A stretch of DNA of 6,343 nucleotides from an uncultured Lachnospiraceae bacterium. GTDB taxonomy: Bacteria; Bacillota; Clostridia; Lachnospirales; Lachnospiraceae. How positions within the stretch are numbered: position 1 is the first letter of the stretch; the number at the start of each line of letters is the position of its first letter. The position numbers and the translations under genes were made by a program. The stretch spans positions 1-6,343 of the forward strand of contig CAMWMO010000108.1 in NCBI GenBank assembly GCA_947175305.1, in the 5' to 3' direction. The notes under the pieces were generated by a model. The model saw only the letters and a list, made by a program, of their open reading frames with translations. It was not told the DNA's origin and did not search any database. This document shows, piece by piece, positions 1 through 5,162 of this stretch.

Positions 1-1200
1 ACGCCCCTTCTTCACGATATGATAGCCACAGGACCAGATCTGGTTCTGCCCCACATCCGCCACATAGACCGCATCTTCTTTCATGGCCTGAGAGAGCATG
101 GTGATAAAGGCCGCCGGATCCACATAATCGGGATTGGGCCTGCGTATCGGCTTCATTGACTCGCGATACTGGTTCAATGTTTGAATCCACGCTTCATAAT
201 CGGAATACTCCGCCTCCGAGTCCAGATCCTCGAAGATATGTCTGGCATCTCCCACCAGAGGGATCGCCGGTCCCACGTTTTTGCCGATCTCAGCGGGATC
301 TACATCTATGTGGACAAGCACTTTATTCTCCGTGATCAGGTCGGGCTGGTTTACCGCCCGGTCAGCCACTCTTGCCCCCACCATGAGCAGCAGATCCGAT
401 TCGTTCATGGCCCGATTGGCACAGGGCTTTCCGTTATTTCCCACCATGCCGTAGTACAGTGGATGCTGTGTAGGCATAGCACCGATTCCCATCATGGTGG
501 AAACCACGGGAATCTGATATTTTTCCACAAAGGAGCGCAGCACTCCTTCCGCCTGACTTAAGAGAACGCCGCCACCGGCGCAGATAATAGGACGCTTCGC
601 CTTTGACAGCTCCTTTGCCACCTTCTTGATCTGTGCCATATTGCCCTTCACCGTTGGTTTGTAGGTCCGCATATTGACCTCGTCCGGATATTGAAATTTC
701 CCCACAGGGGCGTTCTGGATGTCGATGGGGACGTCGATGAGCACCGGTCCTTTACGGCCCGTGTTTGCCAAATGGAATGCCTCCTTAAAGATTTGTGGAA
801 TATCCGAGGCGTCCTTGACCAGGTAGCTGTATTTTACAAAAGACTCCACTGCTCCCGTGATATCCGCCTCCTGAAATACATCGGAACCTAACAGTTCACT
901 GTTCACCTGCCCTGTGATACACACCAGAGGAATACTGTCCGCAAAGGCGGTAGCGATTCCGGTGATCAGATTCGTTGCGCCGGGGCCGGAGGTCACTGCA
1001 CACACACCCACTTTACCGGAAACCCGTGCAAGGCCACTGGCCGCATGGGCCGCATTCTGCTCCGTTCGGATCAGGATGGTCCTGATATCGGACTCTAAAA
1101 TACTGTTATAAAAAGGGCATATGGCTACACCCGGGTAGCCGAACACATACTCTACACCCTCTGCTTCCAAACATTTTACAATCGCATCTGCACCTATCAT
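1..1200 (-). CDS. ilvB: Acetolactate synthase large subunit-like ThDP enzyme (3' end cut by window)
   Basis: Thiamine-diphosphate enzyme of the acetolactate synthase family. Members condense two pyruvates, or pyruvate with 2-oxobutyrate, in the first common step of valine, leucine and isoleucine synthesis in the cytoplasm. The frame is open from ATG 1200-1198 to the window edge (400 codons). The family is usually about 550-570 residues, so the C-terminal part of the ThDP-binding domain is missing. Visible are FGYPG (20-24), the presumed catalytic Glu47 in RTEQNAAHAA, SGPGATN (71-77), FQEAD with Gln110, Lys123 in FVKYS, DPAEIGKN (301-308) and ADVGQNQIW (381-389). The start is supported by AGAAAGGA six bases upstream. 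It lies 42 bp after metH with no terminator between, so it is probably cotranscribed. GARVADR (275-281) replaces the GVRFDDR usual in FAD-binding anabolic enzymes, so this may be a divergent paralogue. The family call is firm; the exact substrate is not. Confidence 0.88.
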   Translation of the reverse strand, partial: MIGADAIVKCLEAEGVEYVFGYPGVAICPFYNSILESDIRTILIRTEQNAAHAASGLARVSGKVGVCAVTSGPGATNLITGIATAFADSIPLVCITGQVNSELLGSDVFQEADITGAVESFVKYSYLVKDASDIPQIFKEAFHLANTGRKGPVLIDVPIDIQNAPVGKFQYPDEVNMRTYKPTVKGNMAQIKKVAKELSKAKRPIICAGGGVLLSQAEGVLRSFVEKYQIPVVSTMMGIGAMPTQHPLYYGMVGNNGKPCANRAMNESDLLLMVGARVADRAVNQPDLITENKVLVHIDVDPAEIGKNVGPAIPLVGDARHIFEDLDSEAEYSDYEAWIQTLNQYRESMKPIRRPNPDYVDPAAFITMLSQAMKEDAVYVADVGQNQIWSCGYHIVKKGR

Positions 1201-1242
1201 ATGATATCCTTTCTGTTTTATGGTCGCCCACACAGGGGCTGT

Positions 1243-3702
1243 CTATTTTTCTATGCCTAAGATCTTTTTGGTCAGCTTGACGGCATCCGCCGCATCTCTG
1301 GAATAACCGTCCGCGCCGATCTCGTCCGCGTACTCCTGGGTGATCACCGCGCCGCCCACGATGATCTTGGCGGACATCTGCTGCTCCTTCGCATAATCGA
1401 TGACATGACGCATCTGCTGCATGGTGGTTGTCATCAGCGCCGAGAGTGCGATCACCTGAGCGTTATGCTCTCTGGCGGCTTCTATAATCTTTTCCTTGGG
1501 CACATCCTTGCCAAGATCAATCACCTGAAAACCGTAATTTTTTAACATCAACGCCACCAGATTTTTGCCGATATCATGGATATCGCCCTCCACCGTGGCG
1601 ATCACCACCGTTGGCATGTTCTCTGATGTCTGCGCCTGCAGCAGGATCGGCTCCATATATTCGATAGAAGCTTTCATAGCCTCCGCACTGGCGATCAACT
1701 GGGGCAGAAAATATTTGCCCTTGTCAAACAGCTCTCCCACCTCATTGATGGCAGGCAAAAGCACATGATCTAGGAGCGCCTTCGCCTCATGGCCTTCCTC
1801 CAGCGCTTTTTGTGTATCTGCCACAATCGTTTCGCCGTTTCCCTTCAAGACATCCGCGTGAAGCTTATCAGCAACAGATAGAGGAACGTCTTCTTTGACT
1901 GACTGAGTCAGTCTAATACCTGCCTCCTGTTTTGCAGTTTCCCCAAGTGCCTCACGCTGTTCCCGCAGGGCATCCATCAGCTGAATGTAGCGGGTATCAG
2001 CCCCCTTTTTATTTAACAAAAGATCGGAGGCAAAAGCACAGCTTACCAGAAGCTCCTGAGAAGGATTCGCAATAGCCATAGTAAGTCCCTCTCTAATTGC
2101 CATCGTGAGAAAAGCGGTATTCACAAAACCACGCTCCGGCAGGCCGAAGGAAATATTGGAGAGCCCGCAGATCGTAGCCAGACCGTTCTCCTTACAGTAA
2201 CGGATCGTCTCCAGTGTTTCCAGCGCGGCGTTCTTATTTGCACCAACAGTTGCCACCAGTCCGTCCACCACAATATCCTCTTTGGTAAAGCCCATTGCGT
2301 AAGCTTTTTCCAGAATTTCATCGATGATAGAAATCTTTTCCGCCAGATCCTTCGGCAGTCCTTGATCCGAAAGGGGAAGCAGGATGAACATAGCGCCATA
2401 TTTTTTTGCGATGGCAAGCAGAGCGTCCGTCTTTGCCGTCTCGCCGGAGATTGAGTTGATCAGCGCCCGGCCCGGATATCTTCTGAGGGCCGCCTCCAGA
2501 ACCTCCACATGACTGGAATCGATGGACAAGGGCAGGCTCGTGACATTGCCAACAGTCTCTATCGCCTTTAACATCATGCTCTTCTCGTCGATGCCGCTCA
2601 TGCCCATATTGACATCCAGGATTCCGGCGCCACAATCCTCCTGCGCCTGCGCAAACTCTGTCACAAGCTCCATGGAGCCTTCCTTCAGCGCCGCCTGTAA
2701 TTTCTTTTTACCGGTGGGATTGATGCGCTCTCCAACGATGATAAAATTATCCGTCAGATCAAAGGCGATGGTCTGCCGTTCGCTGGTAAGAAAGCGCTTT
2801 CCGGATTTCTCTCTGTGACAGATCGGCATATCGCCCACGGCATCCTTTACCGTCCGAATATAATCCGGAGTGGTGCCGCAGCAGCCGCCGATAATGGAAG
2901 CGCCTGCGGAAACAATATCCCGCATACAATCGCCGAAAACATCGGCCTCCATATCATAAAATGTATTTCCCTCAGCGTCCAGTGCAGGTAATCCGGCGTT
3001 GGGTTTGGCAATGATGGGAATCGTGGTCACCTCCGCCATGCGGCGCACCACCTCCACCATTTTGTCAGGCCCGGTGGAACAATTTGTCCCCACCGCCGCC
3101 ACGCCAAGCCCTTCTAACACGATGGCCGCAGTAGCCGCATCCGTACCAAAGAGGGTTCTGCCGTCCGCTTCAAAGGTGAGAGTCGCCATCACAGCCAGAT
3201 CGCAGACCTCCTTCGCTGCGATCACCGCCGCTCTGGTCTCCTGCAGGCTCATCATGGTCTCTATCACCAGCAGATCCACACCGGCCTCCACCAGATATCG
3301 TATCTGCTCTTTATATACTTCGATCAGTTCTTCAAAATCCAGTTTCCCGATGGGGGCAAGCTGCTCCCCCGTCATGGTAAGATCGCCCGCCACATAGGCA
3401 TGCCCGTTCACGGCTTCTCTGGAAATCGCAACCAGCTCGTGGTTCATTCTGCGGATCTCACCATCCAGACCGTACTCTTTTAATTTGATCCGGTTTGCCG
3501 TAAAGGTAGGGGCGTAGACAATGTTGCTGCCAGCCGAGACGAAAGCCCTCTGCAGCTCTATCATCACCTCTTTATGCTCCAGGATCCACTGCTCCGGACA
3601 CACCCCTGTGGGCATCCCCTTCTTCTGTAAATTAGATCCTGTCGCCCCGTCTAAAAAGATGGGTCTGTCTTTTAATAATGCATGGAACTCCTGCTTGTTC
3701 AT
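1243..3702 (-). CDS. metH: Cobalamin-dependent methionine synthase, short form without reactivation domain
   Basis: Transfers a methyl group from 5-methyltetrahydrofolate through bound cobalamin to homocysteine, giving methionine; cytoplasmic. The protein has 819 residues. The homocysteine domain spans about 10-290, with DGATGSN (18-24) and zinc ligands Cys208 (TNCS), Cys274 and Cys275 (GGCCGTT). The pterin-binding domain spans about 318-575 (VGERINPTG, LDVNMG, PLSIDSS, CGLSNISFGLPER). The cobalamin cap lies around 600-690 (FLPQLIASAEAM), and the cobalamin domain runs from about 697 to 819 with D707-x-H709-x-x-G712 (His709 is the lower axial ligand), SALMTTT (754-760) and GGAVIT (783-788). 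E. coli MetH is about 1,227 residues; the C-terminal AdoMet/flavodoxin reactivation domain is absent, as in many Clostridia and Thermotoga, where a separate protein supplies it. ATG 3702 directly follows the upstream TAA. A GGAG lies 3 nt and a GGAGGA 13 nt upstream, suggesting translational coupling. Confidence 0.96.
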   Translation of the reverse strand: MNKQEFHALLKDRPIFLDGATGSNLQKKGMPTGVCPEQWILEHKEVMIELQRAFVSAGSNIVYAPTFTANRIKLKEYGLDGEIRRMNHELVAISREAVNGHAYVAGDLTMTGEQLAPIGKLDFEELIEVYKEQIRYLVEAGVDLLVIETMMSLQETRAAVIAAKEVCDLAVMATLTFEADGRTLFGTDAATAAIVLEGLGVAAVGTNCSTGPDKMVEVVRRMAEVTTIPIIAKPNAGLPALDAEGNTFYDMEADVFGDCMRDIVSAGASIIGGCCGTTPDYIRTVKDAVGDMPICHREKSGKRFLTSERQTIAFDLTDNFIIVGERINPTGKKKLQAALKEGSMELVTEFAQAQEDCGAGILDVNMGMSGIDEKSMMLKAIETVGNVTSLPLSIDSSHVEVLEAALRRYPGRALINSISGETAKTDALLAIAKKYGAMFILLPLSDQGLPKDLAEKISIIDEILEKAYAMGFTKEDIVVDGLVATVGANKNAALETLETIRYCKENGLATICGLSNISFGLPERGFVNTAFLTMAIREGLTMAIANPSQELLVSCAFASDLLLNKKGADTRYIQLMDALREQREALGETAKQEAGIRLTQSVKEDVPLSVADKLHADVLKGNGETIVADTQKALEEGHEAKALLDHVLLPAINEVGELFDKGKYFLPQLIASAEAMKASIEYMEPILLQAQTSENMPTVVIATVEGDIHDIGKNLVALMLKNYGFQVIDLGKDVPKEKIIEAAREHNAQVIALSALMTTTMQQMRHVIDYAKEQQMSAKIIVGGAVITQEYADEIGADGYSRDAADAVKLTKKILGIEK

Positions 3703-4308
3703 TTACTCCGCACTCTCCTCCGGCTCTTCATAGAAAACCGTGTCATCTGTATCAAAATCATCCTCCGGCGTATCCTCCGCTTCTCCGTCATCGCCGCTTT
3801 CTTCATCGTTCTGGTTCAGATAGCCGCCGCCGAGGAGCGTGTTTTCCTCCGTGTAGGTAACGCCTTCCCCTTCAGGAATTTCGCCGTGCAGAATGACAAT
3901 GATGTACTGAATCCTTATATTGGCTCTGTTATAGTACTCCAGAGCCGCCTGTGCGGAACCATCATCGTAGGTGTCGCCATCATAAGCTGCGTGGAAAAGC
4001 GCCACGGCCTGCTTCATGTTCTCGTCCGCCTCATCGGCAAGACTCTCCGCCGCCGAGAACTGCTCCGGCACCTCCAGCTTTGCCATCCACTCAATATCTT
4101 CCGCCAGCGCGTCCAGATATCCCAAAAGCTCTACCATAGCGGTATCCGAGTTGCGGTCTATAGCGTTCATATTTTCATTGTACTGCGCAGCCCTCTCGAA
4201 AAAGGTGTTCATGTCTTCCTGATAGGCCGTAAGCTTCTCGTCCTCACCGCATGCCGTGAGCAGAAAAACAAGGAACAGGCAGACACCCATGATCTTGTAT
4301 TTTTTCAA
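3703..4308 (-). CDS. Predicted acidic-tailed lipoprotein, function unknown
   Basis: Not a family I recognise. From the TTG at 4308 it encodes 201 residues: MKKYK, a hydrophobic signal segment (about 7-18), then lipobox L17-T-A-C20, predicting cleavage by lipoprotein signal peptidase and anchoring on the outer face of the cell membrane. Residues about 25-145 look mainly helical and could form a small bundle. Residues from about 165 on are dominated by Asp and Glu and are probably disordered. The TTG is preferred because GGAGG (4321-4317) lies 8 nt upstream. An in-frame TTG five codons earlier (4323) would put this ribosome site inside the gene. It is first in its operon, about 32 nt after the inferred transcription start, and its stop touches the metH start codon. 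A link to methionine, homocysteine or cobalamin handling is only a positional guess. Confidence 0.82.
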   Translation of the reverse strand: MKKYKIMGVCLFLVFLLTACGEDEKLTAYQEDMNTFFERAAQYNENMNAIDRNSDTAMVELLGYLDALAEDIEWMAKLEVPEQFSAAESLADEADENMKQAVALFHAAYDGDTYDDGSAQAALEYYNRANIRIQYIIVILHGEIPEGEGVTYTEENTLLGGGYLNQNDEESGDDGEAEDTPEDDFDTDDTVFYEEPEESAE

Positions 4309-4316
4309 ACCAGTTT

Positions 4317-4321
4317 CCTCC
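4317..4321 (-). promoter_or_regulatory. Ribosome binding site deciding the lipoprotein start
   Basis: GGAGG on the minus strand, 8 nt before the TTG at 4308-4306. This spacing supports that TTG rather than the one at 4323-4321, whose last base overlaps the motif. The resulting N terminus, MKKYK followed by a hydrophobic stretch, is typical of lipoprotein signal peptides. Confidence 0.7.
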
Positions 4322-4346
4322 AAAATATAATAAACCCTATTTAAAC

Positions 4347-4375
4347 ATAGTAATGATTTCCGCCTCTTTCGTCAA
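4347..4375 (-). promoter_or_regulatory. Sigma-A promoter of the lipoprotein-metH-ilvB operon
   Basis: On the minus strand, -35 TTGACG (4375-4370, 5 of 6 consensus), a 17-bp spacer and -10 TACTAT (4352-4347, 4 of 6). Transcription is inferred to start near 4340, leaving a leader of about 32 nt before the lipoprotein TTG. That is too short for an S-box or cobalamin riboswitch. It sits about 40 bp downstream of the terminator hairpin of the preceding operon, a sensible place for a new transcription unit. Confidence 0.65.
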
Positions 4376-4411
4376 CCTTTTCAAGCAAAAAAACAAGTAC
4401 CCGCCCACACG

Positions 4412-4442
4412 AAAACAGAGCCGGACGCTCTGTCTGGCTCTG
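4412..4442 (-). terminator. Intrinsic terminator of the arsR-HMA operon
   Basis: Inverted repeat with 11-nt arms (4416-4426 and 4432-4442) and a 5-nt loop. On the minus strand it is followed by a short T run, TTTT (4415-4412), then CG. It lies 35 bp after the HMA gene stop. In minus-strand RNA one of the 11 pairs (positions 4423/4435) is a C-A mismatch; in plus-strand RNA the same pair would be a G-U wobble. The minus orientation is still preferred because only that side has the T run and an upstream gene. Confidence 0.65.
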
Positions 4443-4477
4443 CTGCTTTACTATGTGATTCGCTTATCTGACACAGA

Positions 4478-4696
4478 TCAAAGCTCAATCTCACAGTCCG
4501 GTTCCACTTTTTTACATGCCTTCAACACCTGTTTCATAACGCTTTTTTCGTCCGCGCCGTCTGCAAAATCAATCTTCATTTTCTGGGTCATAAAGCTGAC
4601 TGTAGCCTCTGCTACACCTTCCGTTTTTTTTGCAGCTTCCTGCATCTTCTCCGCACAGTTAGCGCAGTCTACCTCGATCTTGTAAGTTTTAGTCAT
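4478..4696 (-). CDS. Small HMA-domain metal-binding protein, zinc/cadmium-type motif
   Basis: A 72-residue protein that is a single heavy-metal-associated (HMA) domain, the ferredoxin-like fold of metallochaperones and of N-terminal domains of metal P-type ATPases. The metal site is D10-C11-A-N-C14. An Asp before the first Cys resembles the GMDCAAC motif of zinc exporter ZntA, where Asp and both Cys bind Zn(II). Copper chaperones usually have MxCxxC. The rest fits the fold: helix 14-26, TEGVAEATVSF, then a basic strand and second helix. ATG 4696-4694 has AAGGAG about 6 nt upstream. A longer in-frame reading to 4768 is rejected because it lacks a site and adds unrelated residues. The first 8 bases overlap the end of the repressor gene (ATGACTAA), implying coupled translation. 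It probably buffers or delivers metal under control of its partner. Metal preference is inferred. Confidence 0.9.
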   Translation of the reverse strand: MTKTYKIEVDCANCAEKMQEAAKKTEGVAEATVSFMTQKMKIDFADGADEKSVMKQVLKACKKVEPDCEIEL

Positions 4697-4997
4697 TGCT
4701 TTCTCCTTCCCTGACGTGTTCCATACCCATGTTGAGAATAGCGCGGACATGATCATCGTCCGGTGCATAAAACACCATTTTCCCCTCCCGCCTGCTCTTC
4801 ACTAGCTTGGAGGTTTTCAGGATCCGCAGCTGATGGCTGACGGAGGATTGACTCATATCTAAAAGTCCGGCAATGTCATTGACACAGCGTTCCGTATCCA
4901 GCATTGCATACAGGATCCGGATCCGGGTAGGATCCCCGAAAATCTTAAAAAGCTCTGCCAGTTCATCGACAGTCTTCTCCGTATCCATCCCGTCCAC
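4689..4997 (-). CDS. ArsR/SmtB-family metal-sensing repressor with alpha-5 zinc site
   Basis: Winged-helix repressor that leaves DNA when it binds metal. Numbered from the upstream ATG (5003, giving 104 residues), it shows the family pattern FKIFGDPTRIRILYAM (19-34), recognition helix SQSSVSHQLRILK (51-63) and the wing KSRREGKMVFYA (69-80). The C-terminal helix carries D83-x-H85-x10-H96-x2-E99, the exact spacing of the zinc ligands in SmtB and of CzrA-type sensors. The alpha-3 ELCVCD site of ArsR/CadC is not intact (only Cys40 in TERCVND). The start is set at GTG 4997-4995 (102 residues) because AGGAGG lies 7 nt upstream of it but only 1 nt from the ATG at 5003. Its stop overlaps the HMA gene by 8 bp. 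Probably zinc, cobalt or cadmium responsive and autoregulated through the operator just upstream. Confidence 0.93.
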   Translation of the reverse strand: MDGMDTEKTVDELAELFKIFGDPTRIRILYAMLDTERCVNDIAGLLDMSQSSVSHQLRILKTSKLVKSRREGKMVFYAPDDDHVRAILNMGMEHVREGESND

Positions 4998-5004
4998 GAG
5001 CATT

Positions 5005-5010
5005 CCTCCT
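5005..5010 (-). promoter_or_regulatory. Ribosome binding site of the ArsR-family gene
   Basis: Perfect AGGAGG on the minus strand. It is 7 nt from the GTG at 4997-4995 and only 1 nt from the ATG at 5003-5001, so spacing points to GTG as the true start. The two options differ by two residues. Confidence 0.75.
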
Positions 5011-5024
5011 AACCATAGTTCAAC

Positions 5025-5044
5025 ATATGTTTATTTGTTCATAT
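5025..5044 (-). promoter_or_regulatory. Candidate ArsR/SmtB operator
   Basis: On the minus strand, arm ATATGAA, spacer CAAATA, arm AACATAT; the arms match as an inverted repeat at 5 of 7 positions. The left arm plus spacer follows the TATGAACAAATA pattern of CzrA/SmtB-type operators, including the 6-nt spacing. The second arm is degenerate. The site overlaps the -10 box by two bases and covers the inferred transcription start, where a bound repressor would block polymerase. A perfect 10-bp palindrome, AACATATGTT (5022-5031), overlaps it. Confidence 0.6.
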
Positions 5045-5072
5045 TATAATACATTAACCGAAGTGCTGTCAA
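5043..5072 (-). promoter_or_regulatory. Consensus sigma-A promoter of the arsR-HMA operon
   Basis: Perfect -35 TTGACA (5072-5067) and perfect -10 TATAAT (5048-5043) with an 18-bp spacer, on the minus strand. Start of transcription is inferred near 5036, about 38 nt before the GTG start. An unusually strong promoter fits a gene held down by its own repressor and opened when metal rises. Confidence 0.85.
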
Positions 5073-5103
5073 GTATAAATCGAGTAGGGAAGAGTCTGCG
5101 CAT

Positions 5104-5131
5104 AAAAAGAGAGACCGTCTGGTCTCTCTTT
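5104..5131 (-). terminator. Intrinsic terminator of the chemotaxis receptor gene
   Basis: Perfect inverted repeat with 11-bp arms (5106-5116 and 5121-5131), core GAGAGACC/GGTCTCTC, and a 4-nt loop. On the minus strand it ends in TTTTT (5108-5104). It lies about 30 bp after the receptor gene stop and just before the promoter of the next operon. Confidence 0.88.
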
Positions 5132-5138
5132 CCCAAAG

Positions 5139-5152
5139 CCGTCATCTGACGG
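5139..5152 (-). repeat. Small hairpin ahead of the terminator
   Basis: Perfect inverted repeat CCGTCA/TGACGG with a 2-nt loop (or 5 pairs with a 4-nt loop), between the receptor stop codon and the main terminator. It has no T run of its own, so it is not a terminator by itself. It may assist termination or protect the 3' end, or be chance. Confidence 0.4.
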
Positions 5153-5162
5153 GATCGATCTC

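Noticed and set aside
181..1111. Three plus-strand frames (181-561, 691-891, 914-1111)
   Set aside because: All lie opposite the well-conserved ilvB-like frame and their translations resemble no protein family.
1201..1242. Possible hairpin GCCC...GGGC in the metH-ilvB gap
   Set aside because: Only 4 pairs with a 6-nt loop and no T run, so not a terminator.
1565..3397. Several frames of about 67-132 residues on both strands inside metH
   Set aside because: The metH frame is continuous with every domain motif in order; these are out-of-frame or antisense shadows.
3682..4344. Plus-strand 220-residue reading frame with hydrophobic stretches, opposite the lipoprotein gene
   Set aside because: It is antisense to a gene with a promoter, ribosome site and lipobox. 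Its hydrophobicity is the mirror of Asp/Glu codons on the other strand, and it has no supporting start signals.
4324..4477. Search for a riboswitch or small RNA before the metH operon
   Set aside because: The stretch is accounted for by the terminator (4412-4442) and promoter (4347-4375); the remaining leader is too short for a known riboswitch.
4353..4685. Plus-strand 110-residue frame across the HMA gene and terminator
   Set aside because: Antisense to the HMA gene, running through a terminator and a promoter, with no family-like sequence.
4697..4768. Upstream in-frame extension of the HMA protein to an ATG at 4768
   Set aside because: The added 24 residues do not belong to the HMA fold, lie inside the repressor gene and have no ribosome site; the ATG at 4696 has a good one.
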